DNA of 64,000 nucleotides from Membranipora membranacea. Its lineage: Eukaryota > Bryozoa > Gymnolaemata > Cheilostomatida > Membraniporidae. The number at the start of each line of letters is the position of its first letter. Position 1 is the first letter of the stretch. The stretch spans positions 12,913,501 through 12,977,500 of the forward strand of contig OU612070.1 of the NCBI GenBank assembly GCA_914767715.1, read 5' to 3'. The notes under the pieces were generated by a model. That model made no database searches. It was not told the DNA's origin and worked only from the letters and a program-made list of their open reading frames with translations. This document shows, piece after piece, positions 34,622 to 47,484 of the stretch. Position numbers and translations under genes: made by a program.

Positions 34622-37600
34622 TTATTGTATTGAGCAGATAGCTGTCCCTTTAGAGCCTTTCTGTACAGTACCTTGAGGTAGATTAGTTTTCGCCCCTGTC
34701 TCTACCTGATGAATCACCTGTAGGGTAGTGAGATCATCATTGTTTTAGACTGTGATAATGGCCTGGGTACCAGGGTTGTTGTTAGTTATACTGTTATGCA
34801 ACTTTGCTGGAATGATGGATAAAACTTATCTATTTGGATCAATAACAACATAAAACAGCATGAAACAAGCAGGATGTAATCAGGTGACTTGAGAGGAATT
34901 TTTCCACCGTAGAGCATCAAAAATATTGTCCTCTCTTTTTTCGATACGTGAACTAATGACCATTCACACGCTAATAAGCCAGCGTAGATACTTGGGCGTA
35001 GAATTTTAACATAGTTGACACCTGGTCAATGTGCATAGAGAATAAACAGTGGGCTTACATGAAGTACTTCTATAAAGTCTAGAGTCATAGATCCATCTGC
35101 ATCTACACTTTTTAGTATTTCCTCCACCTGTTTCCTTGTGTACAGCGCAAAGTGCTTAGTGAACAGATTATCCAGTTCATCTACATCTATCAGCTGTCAA
35201 AATACAAGATGGTGTGTGTGATTGTCTAGAACTACATTTGTCTGGCTGCTTGTCTAATCAGGGTATTCCTTAGATCTAACTCATCCCGACTCCAATACTG
35301 GTCTCGGTGCTCAGACAGCTGCGAGTTAGTGGCATACATCAAACACTCAATTTCAAGTGTGTTTGATAATGTAATGCCACTAACTCACATTGCAGTTGTT
35401 TGAGCACTTAGACCAGTCAAGTTCCATAGACTGCAGCAGGTTGCCTTTATTCATCAAGGAAATCCAGTCGGCGCTCATGTACGGATGTCTCCATACATGA
35501 GTGCGACTCACTGCGTGTATACCATACCCTAGCACTTTGCATAGTGATTTTAACGATAATTTTTATAATTTAGTTATCTGGAAGAATCATACCTGTTTGT
35601 TTATTGATTTTTTCAGAAAAACTGCCGTATTATGTTGTTTCATAATCGGTAATGCATGTTTTTTTGGCTCACAGTACGCTTTCAACTTGGTGCATTAACT
35701 AGCAAACACGGAAAGACTTTGGCCGCTTAGTTATAGCGCCTGCTCTTCACCACAAAAGTATTAGAAGTGATGGGTGGATATCTGCTTCAGTGCACTGAGC
35801 AGTCCACATGTTTGCTCTGGCCTGCAGCTATGAGCAACCTTGTGCTGAACATGGAGGCTGCATCCGAAAGGCACTGTTATTTTACAGTCTCTAGATGGAG
35901 ATATTTCCCAGCAATTTTAACCCACATGACACAATTTCCTGTTGATCGGACATGGATGTGATCGGACATGGATGTGTTATAAGCAAGGGTGAAACTTAAA
36001 TAGAGGAGAGCTGGACGTTTTACTTACTCCATCACCGTTAACGTCTCCTTCTATAAAGAGCTGCTCTGTTCTTCTTATCAAGGAAAGTGTGAGGTCCGGG
36101 CATATCTCGGATATCTCCTGTTGATAAAGATTAAATCAAGCCTATATGTTAAATTGTGAGTCAGTCAGAACACAGACAGCAATAAAATGTTTAGATAAAT
36201 ACCATCACCTAGTCTAAACCTTGGATCGCAGCTTACAGCTGCAGTGCCATCTTTTAGCCTGAGTCCTTGATTCCATTTATGTTTTGTACGGGCCATAATA
36301 ATCCAAATTTGCATATGGTGGTCCTACCGGGATGCCATGAAAAAATACTGCGAACGAGGTTGATAAAGTAACTACCTTATAAAAGGATAAGGAGTCGTCT
36401 GCTATGATTTCTTTGCCTGGGATTATGGGATGAGTTGTTCCTTTCTTTGGACTCTTTGATGCTTTTTCTGCTCTAGTAATGGTCTTGTTTTTGGCTGGCG
36501 GCTGAGCTTTGTTCTGATTGGTTGTTCTAGAAGCACCTTGTTTCTTAGCGCCTCCCTGCAATAATGGTATACTTGTATTGAAAAAAAGAACAACAATATT
36601 TTCACTGACATGGTCAATTTTCTCTACACAATTCACCATTACGAATATATCTTTGTTTGCAATGTACTTGACAAAAGTAAATATGTAGCAGATTTCCTTA
36701 CTTACCCCATTTTGTTGCTTTGGCTTTGCCTTCTTTAGCTCTTTTATCTACCAAAGGGAAATGTAAGCAAGCATGATCAGGAATATCTGGGATGATCTTT
36801 CTATAAAATCAAAAGCTAGCAAAACCAGAGAAGACCGATAGGACTAGACCCTGACTAAATTGAATCCTGGAAGGTGTCAACTTTGTTGGGCCCTAATTAG
36901 ATAAAGTTTGATCCCGTTTGCCTCATTTCTGGTCTGCTCCTCCCCTTCAACTGATGAGCCATAACTGATAGGGGTAGACAGACAATCTAAATCGAATTTG
37001 GTCTAGGAAGTTCAATTTACGAGGATTTATGATACTATAGCTGATAGAGGATTGAAGCAAAGGACACTGAGTACAGCATTCTTAATTTACTCACATTCAC
37101 ATTCATGGGACATAAGCCTTAGCACACAGAAGAGTCAAAGTCATTAGTAGTATTTTTTTGGTGTTGACAACTATTCTTGAAGCATTGACAATTACAGTTG
37201 ACTGAATTCCTGTTTGCGCAGACTGAGGGATGTCATGACAAATAACAATCAGGGATGATACTCAATGGTCAACAACAGACAAGGGTCGACGTTCTAATCA
37301 GATTAAGTGTACTCAAATGGCACTACTTTCGGTTTGAAGATAAAATTATCACTTTACTAAATCACCGTATTAACATGGCAACCATGTTGATATGTCCATA
37401 GCGATATTTGATAATGTGAACTGCAGGTCACATATCTGATTGAGGATTAGCAGAAAACTTATACTAACAGGTAGTCTAAGTGCTCAGACTGCTCCATTGC
37501 GAGTTAGTGGCATTACATTATCAACCACCCAATCGCATCAGAGCCGTCTGAACACTAAGACTAACTAATAAGTGTCATTAAGCATGTATGTACTTTGGAG

Positions 37601-38098
37601 AAAAAACTTATAATTCCTCATTTGCTAAACATCAGCTTTATCTAATGTCTGTGAGACTATTGACATAGATATTTGTAAACATCTAATCAATCAGATAAAT
37701 ACTTTGTACATCCTATGGAACCAGAATCAGCTGTGCAATGCCTGGCTGGCCCACATTGCTTTGGCAATCTGGATGAAGTGAGGTGTGGCTTGTGAGCTCA
37801 GGGCCCCTGGTGACTGGTGAGGCCAAGTCTACTTTTTCAATAAATGCCAACTGCAAACTTCAATATGCAGTATATATTACAAGAGAATTAGTAATATGTT
37901 TATGATAATGTTTACTTGTTCTTCCAGTTCCTCTACTCTCTTTGTTAGATCGTAGTTTTTGCTCTTAGAAGCGTTACATTCTCTCTCCTTCTCGGCAGCT
38001 GTCTCTCTAGCCTGATCTCTCTCCCTGATATACTGTAGGAACTCTTTATTTATCCCCTCACCACCGCTAGCCTGCTGAGGCTCTTCTGTGGTGGACAT
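34622..38098 (-). CDS. Coiled-coil protein with a C-terminal EF-hand pair, unclassified
   Basis: Six exons are in phase, all phase 0: 37916-38098, 36706-36747, 36376-36555, 36028-36117, 35059-35193, 34622-34717; 241 residues. From the N-terminus, residues about 17-75 are strongly charged and probably coiled coil (YIRERDQARETAAEKEREC, RVEELEEQIKELKKAK). Residues about 76-120 are Lys/Gln/Pro-rich and likely disordered. Two canonical 12-residue EF-hand loops follow: DVNGDGLIDVDE, split between exons 4 and 5, and DADGSMTLDFIE. A short tail ends the protein. It should therefore bind calcium. I do not recognise the family. There is no membrane segment or signal peptide. It converges with INTS5. Confidence 0.85.
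35297..35417. repeat. Inverted-repeat element, AGTCTAAGTGCTCAGACAG family (copy 1)
   Basis: A 121-bp element. ACTGGTCTCGGTGCTCAGAC at the left end pairs imperfectly with the right end, which finishes GAGCACTTAGACCAGT. Inside, GAGTTAGTGGCAT pairs with ATGCCACTAACTC. It is in an intron of the EF-hand gene. Related copies are at 37473 and 61461. Confidence 0.75.
36913..37015. repeat. Inverted-repeat element, AAGTTTGATC family (copy 2)
   Basis: AAGTTTGATCCCGTTTGCCT, followed by a CATTTCTGGTCTGCTCC stretch, aligns with the left arms at 44028 and 59803. The right end is diverged (AATCGAATTTGGTCTAGG). It lies in an intron of the EF-hand gene. Confidence 0.5.
37473..37564. repeat. Inverted-repeat element, AGTCTAAGTGCTCAGACAG family (copy 2)
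   Basis: AGTCTAAGTGCTCAGAC at the left pairs with GTCTGAACACTAAGACT at the right (two mismatches). The inner GCGAGTTAGTGGCATTACAT matches copy 1. It is shorter than copy 1, with the right inner arm lost. Confidence 0.7.
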
Positions 38099-40020
38099 GG
38101 TAGTATCGCTGTTGTTGTCGCGTCTATGTTAGGGTTGGTAGTGTCCTCAAAATGATCCAACTGCAAAGGAGAGGGAACTGCTTGCCGCCTGTACATGTTG
38201 CTCACAACGAGCACTCAGCAAAAATGTGTTAAATTCACACACTTTTTATCGTATTTTACTATTGATGAATTCAATAAAAATTTAAAAAACCAACAAAGGA
38301 ACAAGTGTACGCTTGATTAATAAATAAGGGCAATGAAACGATGAAATACCGATTAGAATCACAGTTGAATAGTTTCCATGCTTTGCTCCTGTTAAGACGA
38401 TCTAATGACCATTAGCCCATTGCACAAATTTTTGCCAACTGTTTCAAGCCTCTGCTCGTGTGTTGAGCAATTTATTGGTTAGGTGAAGAGATAGGTAAAT
38501 GCTCTGCTTATATATAACTTACATATTCCTTAGGATGACACCCTTCTTATACTTTGAACTCCGATAACTTTATTCGTTGATTGCCTCAAATCTACTGAAT
38601 GATTCCTGGTTTATCAGAGACGGCTTGTGGTTGCTATCCAAACACTGAAACTTTCCTTGAACAGTTGAATTATTGCTATTGGCCTGGACGAAGTGGTTGG
38701 TACATGTACTACACTAAGGATATTTTGATATTACGTTATCAACTGTTGTCACACAATATAATATAATGCATTTAAATTCAGCTTGTTTATCAATACTAAA
38801 AGATACATTCATCAAACTAAAATTAAAGTTTAATTGTATGTATGGACGCCTAAGCCTACTAAATGAAATTTATTGAATTTTTGTTGGTCTGGTGCCAATC
38901 AACTTGTTGAAGTAGCAATTTGCTAATATTGATTAGAAAATAAAATATTTGAATCCTCTGAAGTTGATTCTTGCATCTTAGCACTGTTTGTCCAATTAGG
39001 CCATTAATTGTGGATGGCGTAAAGGTATATATGCACATGTACAAATCTGTATATTTTATGAATTTGACCCGATTTTGTTTTTCCGTTTGAGATCGCTGAG
39101 TGTTTGCTGTTCTTTCACACCTTGCTGCCAATACTTGGTTGAAGCTGTAAATTAAATTTTCACACTTAGATCAACAGAGTTATTTCCATTAAAACCCTTT
39201 TCTCACTTCTCATGCTGTAATGAGTATATATAACCAAGATGAACATCTTCTCTGGTCAGGAGGCCATTGGACGGGGACAAGAATCTGGGGGGGAAGGGGG
39301 TCTCAGAGTAAGATGAACGTATGTATCTGCACTAGAAACTTGTAGCAAGGCTACAGCTTCGGATTGATTGGTTACAATATGGTCCACTAAATATCATATA
39401 AGATAGTCACCAGGCGAGTTATGTAACTGATAAATGAGTATTAGTATGATGTGGTATTGAATCAATAAATCTGGCATTTACGTACTCTTCACTGTACATA
39501 CACTCTGTGATATACCCTGTACACAAATGAGTCATTAATTATTTATCCCTTCTGCAAGAACCTAAAGACCTGGGGAGACTTTTCATTAGATAATTCTGTG
39601 ACATAACCTGAATGTACCATTTACATTTTTATTCATAATTTTCATTTTCCAAATTTGTTATGCAAATAAACCCTTAGGTTTAGGTCACTCTACAGTAACC
39701 AGCATGAAAAAAACTGGAAATTTTAAATCAAATTTATTTATAAAGTCGTTTAAAAATAGATCAAAGGTGTTCATCTAAAGTTCTCTTTTACACAATCAAA
39801 TCTGTGAGTGAAAATGGAATGGACGGAAGCAAAAATAATCTCAAACAAGAAGTGAAATTTGGAAATCAATCATAACAATGTCCCACAGATCGTTCAAAAT
39901 TATTATATAGAATTAGAATGCATAGAACTACTTTATTTACTACTCGGTCAGGCCTGTGCCTATTTATGGCTATGTTTGATAGTGTTAAGTTTGTTAACTT
40001 CTACAGTAAGTATAGATATT
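38099..40020. other. Spacer between the EF-hand gene and the KASH gene
   Basis: This AT-rich stretch has no supported exon. It contains the promoter side of the EF-hand gene and the 3' flank of the KASH gene. A short GC-rich G-run lies near 39286-39301. Confidence 0.5.
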
Positions 40021-43000
40021 CTAATGTGGTGGTATAGCCGTGTATTTCCTTCTGAACCCGTACACACCACAGTGATACTGAGTGTTATCACAACATGCAG
40101 GGAATAGAGCTAAGAATGGTATCCACAGCATCAGGAAGAATATAAACAGCATCAACAGCATAACTCTGGTCCACCAGGACGATCTGAAACGATTAAAAAC
40201 ATTGAATAACTGATGTAAGAATTAATCCAGAAAAAGTTTATTTTAACCCAAAAGATGCTGGACATTCTCCCCTCATTATAGATTTTGTGGACCGTAAATG
40301 CTAACCATGTCCCTAACATGCATTGAAGAAATCAGTCAACAATTTACTATTAGGAGTTGTATCCTACTAAATAACGAGATCACAACTCCAAAAGGATTTT
40401 TAATGAAGTTCTTAATGAAATTTGATCAGATAGTTTGGGTCAAACCATAGACTTAATATATATATATATATTAAGCCTTTGGGTCCAACACAGCAGCATA
40501 GCAGCACTAGTTTGCGCAATTTGTTTCAAATGTATTGGGTAACAAACAAACGTGTGTAAATATCTTATCTAGACTGACCTCTCTTTTTCTTGCTCTATTT
40601 TGACCTCAGGCTCAACCTCTACTTCAGAATCAGTTGTTACAAAGTTTCTCATTCTTAGTTCTGTAGCAGTGTCTTCGTTATCTTGCTCAGATGTCACTTG
40701 CTGATTGACTTGCACTATCTCACAGTGGGCTACCTGTTTCGTGTTCTCATCATAACCCTGTATTTGGGTGTCCGGCTTCTCTTCGAATGATATGGATTGG
40801 CTGCTCCTGGGTGTGACGTCAGGCGTTTCAAGCTCGTCCGTGAATCCAGAATTATATCCTGTGCTGGCAGTTTGAGCAGGCGAATGTGACGTCGAACCAG
40901 TCATACTTCTGAATTTCGCTTTGACTGGAAGAGCACTCTTAGACTGTGACTCTGCTGACACTGGAGCATTGAGTGGGCTGGTGTTTGCTTTCTTTGTGTT
41001 GTCAGGATTTGAAGATACTAAGGATCTGGATTTGTTAAGGCCTTTTACAGCCCCCATGTTTCCTGTTGGTAAGTCTGTCTCATCAACCGGTGTGAAGTCC
41101 AGACGATAGGTTTTGCTGAAGTCTTGTGGAGGGTTTTTGTAAGGGGAGGGTGATAGATCTAAACCATCTGATTGCTCATTTTGGGAGTCGTCATCATCGT
41201 CATCGGTCGGATAATCACGTTCATCTTCACTTTCTGAGGTTATGAGATTTGTAGTCATATGCCTTGGGGAAAGATTGAGCTTATCTGTAGAATACACCCT
41301 CTTTACAGTTTCTCTGGTTATTGGTCTGGCGTCAACAACATTCCGGTTCTCAGGGGATACAAATCCTTCTTCCATTATGTCGGGCATTTGCTTGTGATAA
41401 TCATGATTGTCGTGGTGTTGTTTACCTCCATCTATGTCTTTTCCCACATCCTCTGGTGATTGGTTTGGCTCTTCAGACTTGCTGTCTTTATTGGTGCTTG
41501 ACATGAAATTGGGAACATGCTCCTCTTTTTCATGAACTTCTGTGTCTTTTGTGTCTTTTCCATTGGCTTTGTTTGAAGAAGACTCACCTAATGGTCGTGA
41601 TTTATCAACAACTGATGTTCTGTTCTCTGGCTGTTCAGTGTCTTCTCTTTGTTTTCGTCTGATGATATCCTCAGGGCATTTATCCTTGTTCTCTGGTTCG
41701 GATGTAGTTGCGGCTTGGAGTGATTTTGGGTTTTTGTAGGTGTCTGGATTGGCAGCAAGAATATGCTCCATTTCTGGAACAACAGATTTTCCGCTCTGTT
41801 GGTGTGAAGATTCTGACGATGATGTGTGGCCCTTCTTTGTGACAGCTTCAGCTGGCATGTCAGGTTTTACTTCTGCACTTCTTTGTGGATCTCTGTTGTC
41901 TTTTGACCTGTGAGTTTTACGTTTTGGTTCTGCCTTCCTATTTTTGGTTGTCTTCTCACGTCTGTATTTCTCTCCTCCATATTTGTTCTCTGGAATTTCA
42001 ACACTCAATGATGAGCCGCTAGATTTATCGTTTTCAGGCACAATACGTAGAGTGCTGTACAACGCAAAGCCAGGCTTAGGTATTACATCGGTAACACTGT
42101 CACTACTGCTACTCAGGTCTTCTGACAAATGTCCGTTTTCAGCTTTTGCTGATTGAGGTTTTGAGCTCACTCTCAATAATCCTTGTGAATTTCCGCCAAG
42201 AGGCTTGGTAGTTTGCGGCAAACGATCTGCGTAATTAGAGAAGGGCTTGGCAGGTAGCAGATTTGGGGTGGTTGTTTCAACGTACTCTTCCTTTGATTTG
42301 GGAGTAGAATGGGATACAGGTTCTGGTGGTGTGGCCGATGAGTCTGGCTCTGATGGTGGATCGACATTTTGTTGTGCTATTGCCGACTCTGAGGGCTTAT
42401 ACATCGGTTCGAGGACTTCTTGTTGAGGCGTCCGTCGGACTGTTTTGTTTGGTGGGTTTGTTTCTACCCCTTTTCTAGCTGAACCTTTTTGTTTGTTCTT
42501 TTTCTTTCTTTCACCCAAATAGCTGAAAAATAAAGCTTTTTCGTTTATAACTGATTCTTCATTCACTGAATAACATTAGATACAGTTTCTGACACTTTTC
42601 TTCAATTGTAATTAAACTACAAATAGGAATGCTAATCTAAGCCTAGCCAATGCCAAAACATTTATAGGTTCTTTTAACACGAGACATACTTACATGTCAT
42701 CTAGTTGAAGTTCGTCATCACTAACGCTGACCCATGGGAAAGGCTCAAATTCTGGCTCAGAGTCGGAGAGGTCTAAAGTCACCACAGTAGGGCTTCTCTG
42801 TCGTGTGACTGTCTGTGTTAACACTGTCTTCCTGGTAATGATACAGAAAACTGTATAGCTTATCACAATATTATTCATCTGTTAGATTGTTTTATCTTCA
42901 GCCTATGTAGTTAAAAGTTGGTGAGTTTGCAGTTTTGCAAAATGTGCTTCAGTGAAATGCTTTGATTTTCATAGGACAGGCTTTCTTTAGGTGACTTCTC

Positions 43001-45353
43001 TAGAATCACATCCCTAGCTAGACCATTAAAAAAATAGCAACCGGATTGAACTTAAAGAATAATTCATTGTTAGAAAAGCTCCAACTACCTAGGGCTTAGT
43101 TCTTTTAAATGAGGTAAGTCCACAAACTTAATAATTATTAAGTCTAGGATAAGTCTCTTCATCGCACTATAGCAACACATCCTTCAAACAAGGTACAGGT
43201 TAATGTGTGTAGAAGTTGAGCCTACCTGATGATGATTTCTGTCTCTTTTGTGTTGGTGCGACCAGCGAAGTACAGAGATCTGTTGGGAGATGGCTCTGCA
43301 CTGGCTACTGGACTAACAGACAGACTGGAGGGAGTGGAGCTCCCAGCAGATCGGCGACCTCGACTGCGTACCTTGTAAATAAGAACTAAACTCAACAGGC
43401 TGTGATGACAATGTCCCCATAATGAGAATTTGAAGTGGAAGTGAGAGATTACTCCTGTTAGGTTATCATTGTCCGGACTTCCTTAAATACATTATAATCA
43501 TGTGATATTTTTTTGTTTGCGTTATGGTTTTTGCCAACATGAGTTTTGTTTTTCCATGACTTTAGGAGTGTTTCATGAGTTTAGGACATGACTTTATGAC
43601 TATTGCCGTAACAGACACAACTTTTTACAAGGCATGACATCTGCCCACTCTTGCAAGGCATAAGGCGTAATCACCAATCACTCCTTTGGTAGTGAGAATT
43701 TAAGTTGTATTTGTACATACCTTTTGTCTAAGTACATTTGCAGAAATTGTTTGATTACGGTGAAACATTTCTATATTTCACTCAGCCATTAAATCTATGT
43801 TTTGATAATTGACATTCTATGGAATAACTGCAAATGAACAATGGCTGCTGATTGCACTGAGGTAAAACTCAGAGATAAGACTTTGATAAACTAAACATAC
43901 CGACAGTCTGCTACCGCATGCGGCGTTCGTAAATTTCACGGTGGCAGCGATAACATTGAATGACAAATTCTTCACTAAATCAACTGTTTTTGTATAAGTC
44001 AAACCGAGGCTGACAGGTCATCTCCAATATAGACCAAGTTTGGTCCATTTGCCTTCATTTAGATTTGCTCACGATCCACTGGTCACTGATCCGTGACCAT
44101 TGGAAGGAGCAACTGGGATGCAGTCAATCGGATTAAACTTGATCTATCACCAGCACTACATACCTTAGCCCTGATAACAGCCCTGTACAATGGTGTGAGA
44201 TGAGGAATAAATCTTCTCCCTCTCGCAGAGTTAGGGCGGTCCTTAGCTTCAAATCGAGGAGTGTAGATGATGTTGGACTCTGCAGAAGCATAGGAAGAGA
44301 CACTCTCACTGTCATCATTGATATAGCTGAGGTTTAAAGGCTCCACAGGTGGACGTGGGCTGATCCTAGGAAATTTCAAATAATATAAGGTCTGAGATGA
44401 CTAAACAATGATAAGGCAGTATTTTTACTGGAAACTATTATAGATGACAGTATGCGGCAGTAACATTCTTAATGTCAAGTGTCAACGGAAACAGGTATTA
44501 TTACTAAAAATTGTATGAGGTATCAGGCAGGGTGGTTGGTAGGTGACATTGGTTGTTTTGGTTCCCCTTGTTATCTGGGCATACTGGGGTGGTCTCAGTT
44601 TTCTTCAATCGGGTGGTCGCCACTGTAGTCTTGGCTCTCATGCATTAACTAACCGACCACACCGCTGCGTTTTTTTATCATTTTTGAAATAATTTTATCA
44701 ATTATCATTAAGTTATTGCAGAAACCTAATACAAAAAAACAGGATTTAGTCGCCATGATGTGCTCACCTGTTGCTAGCTAGGTTTGTGAGCACCTGCCAT
44801 GATTTGACAAGTTTCTCTACACTCAGTTTGAGTATGGGGTCTTGATTTCTGTGATGTGAAAAGTAGTTCTTGCTGTCGCTGATTATGTTCTCAATGTCTC
44901 CACATTTCCTGTCCAGTGCCGCATCCACTCCCTCAAATCAAAATAAAATACAACTCAAACAAACCATTGATACCTTTATTTTGAATTCCTAAGAACCTTG
45001 TAACAATATTATTACCATGAACATGGAAAGAAATGTAGAATATATGATTACAAGTAACATCACTTAATTGGATACAAAGCATATTGCAGTTGTCAAATTA
45101 ATGTCAAGCTCCTCATACCAATGGTAAGAGGTTAAGGATGTTACAAGCATTTTGGGGTTAGAGGGAGCAATGAACGGAGGGAGTTTATTGGAGTAAGTGG
45201 GGAGGGTGCAGCCTGCTTTTTCATCGTGATTTGTCTTACCTTAGAATGGCTAGCTCTGCCCTCATCACTCTTGAGCTGATTCAGTTGATTATTAATCCAT
45301 AGGTTGGCTGCTGAGATGTCATGTCTAAGTAGCAGTAAAGTGCTGCCAGACAT
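40021..45353 (-). CDS. KASH-domain nuclear-envelope protein with spectrin-like N-terminus
   Basis: KASH proteins sit in the outer nuclear membrane and bind SUN proteins in the perinuclear space, linking the nucleus to the cytoskeleton. Seven exons keep phase: 45240-45353, 44768-44931, 44164-44365, 43226-43371, 42694-42831, 40579-42522, 40021-40183; 956 residues. Residues 1 to about 92 resemble one spectrin-type helical repeat (ISAANLWINNQLNQLKSDEG). The middle, mostly a single 1.9-kb exon, is Ser/Pro/Glu/Lys-rich and predicted disordered, with an aspartate run near 41180-41197. The last exon gives a tryptophan-flanked membrane segment (RSSWWTRVMLLMLFIFFLML), a lumenal tail with cysteines and the C-terminus KYTAIPPH, matching the KASH end rule of prolines before the last residue. 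It is closest in plan to short nesprin/UNC-83-like proteins. Whether an exon precedes the ATG at 45353 is uncertain. Confidence 0.82.
40432..40487. repeat. Inverted-repeat element with (TA)n core, CCATAGACTTAATA family
   Basis: TTGGGTCAAACCATAGACTT is followed by a (TA)n core and a right arm AAGCCTTTGGGTCCAACA. It is related to 12625-12677 and lies in the last intron of the KASH gene. Confidence 0.6.
44028..44150. repeat. Inverted-repeat element, AAGTTTGATC family (copy 3)
   Basis: The left arm ACCAAGTTTGGTCCATTTGC and the right arm GGATTAAACTTGATC form imperfect inverted ends. The inner ATTTGCTC and GGAGCAACTGGGATGCAG match the other copies. It is in a KASH-gene intron close to exon 3. Confidence 0.6.
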
Positions 45354-47484
45354 CTGTCTGTCTCTCCGGCAGCGTAATATAATAAATGAGACTCCTAGAG
45401 AGCCATAGTGTTACCGTATTACCTGTAATACAGGATTCAAGTCAAATTGAGGACTGGATATAATATGGAAGACTGTTAACAGCAGAATTTCTGCACACGC
45501 CACAACATTAATATATTTTTGTACCTTTTATAAAATCGATCGATTTCCTGGCACATGTATATCGGATGGAATTTGATACAATTATAATTGACGTTTACGA
45601 TAGCATTGAATAGATTTTTACTACTTTTCAAAAAATCTAATCAAATTGTGATTACAAGACGTTTACGGAAAGTCAATACTTTGTAATCAACAGCTTCACT
45701 GACCTTAAACCTCCATCACTCATACTATGTACATGTCTCAAGCCAATTTACAAAGTGTGTAGTCAAAATTACCTTAATTTCCTGCATCAATATAATCATT
45801 GATCAATTCTTATAAGATATTATTGAACACTTGTTATATATTGTAGATATTGATGTTGGTATACTGATATCTCTTATAGCACAATTTGTTGCTGCGGGCT
45901 GCGGCTAGGTCCAGTGTCTGATTATTTGTCACAAATATTGATTAAGCCTGAGTTTGATGTCGGTTTGACAGAGAATAGAGGAATTCTGCATCAATTCCCC
46001 TCAAGTCACCATTTAAATGTCCATCAATGCAAATAAAATCATTATACCCTTCGAAAGAGAGTTTGTAAATATTGAGTTTGCACATCATCAACAAGAGATT
46101 GCATGATGTAAGTGGAAAATTGGCATGTTGACAATGTGAATAGATGACAAAAGACAAATTACCCTTGATAATAGATGACCGCATGTGTCCCAGACTGATA
46201 GGGATTTTTTTATCACGATTAACTTTGTCAGGCAATCACTAACTGCTGTATAGGGGATTCCAGATCGTGAATAATTATTAAAAAAAGTTTAACTTCACTT
46301 TCATTCAGGTTTCTACTCCATTATTCATCAAAAAGTTTTCAAAAATATGTAACATCAGAGCCTCAATACAAGACCCCACTCTAATATTTATGAAATATTT
46401 CGCACTTAGTCGTTGCACTCACCTCTTTGCACTACATGATGTTGACAGCAGCGTTGCTGCCTCAATACTAATATTAGATTGATTGTGCTGCGCAGCCAAT
46501 CCTTGAGACTAGGATGGATTGCATTGAATTGTAATCCTCCCACAGTTTTAAGCAGTCGTATGTTTTGTTTTACACTTTCTGTATTTGTCTAAATCCATGG
46601 TCCATTAAGAAAATATTAAAATGAAATCAAACACATTGTAAAATCAGCTATTGAATTACACAATTGGCAGCTACTTAACTATTTAGGCCATTTAGGGATA
46701 GTTTTTATTTGTAATTAAATGAATAAACATCTTAGCCTCAACAAGTTTTCACCAAAGAGGTCTCCGGTTTCATTATAATATCCTTATATTTCAATGGGCA
46801 TTAGTTAAATACACTAAGGCCTATCAATTTCATTGCTGTGCGTTGCCCAATAATTTTTATTTGTGTAAGCCCAACCCCATGGACAGCAGTTCTTTATAAA
46901 ATAAATAAATCCGTGATGAGAGAGACAGAAAGGGAGAAACTGAAAATGGATATGAATTGAATGATTTTCATAACACAGCAACCATTGCTTCATGTTTTGG
47001 TTTGGTGCTTAAAATGTAAAGGAAGATAGACCATAAATAATGCCTAATAATGTATAAGTTGAATAAAATAATAAATAAATGATTGTTAATTAAGACATCG
47101 CTGAAGGCTATCGTGAAGACTGATTGGATAGTAAACTTCACTGAGATCAGTTTCGGGGTGTAGGCTTATCATTAATGATATGAAAGAGGTATTCTATAGC
47201 CTAGTCACGCGGCTAGGTATTCTATAGAACAATGTCAAATGATGGATGTAAAACAAAATAGGGCAACTCCAAACAACACCTGTGTAGCATAGATGGTTTA
47301 GTTAAAGCTATGATATATCACACCATCCAGCAGATAGTTCTAACTAGGTTCCAGAGTAGAGCAAAGAATGAGGATGAAATCTTGATTTGAGAGTGTAGTA
47401 TATTTTTAGAACCTGAATGGCATATTTATGTATGATACTCATAAGCATATGCCTACTAGCAATGCCGACAATTAGCGCTGGCGC
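45354..47484. other. Spacer between the KASH gene and the calcium-sensor gene
   Basis: AT-rich, with no supported exon. It should hold the KASH gene promoter at its left and the calcium-sensor 3' untranslated region at its right. I see nothing else in it. Confidence 0.5.

Noticed and set aside
40921-42367. Several plus- and minus-strand ORFs inside the large KASH exon
   Set aside because: They are shadows of a long, stop-free, codon-biased exon on the minus strand whose own frame joins in phase with its neighbours.
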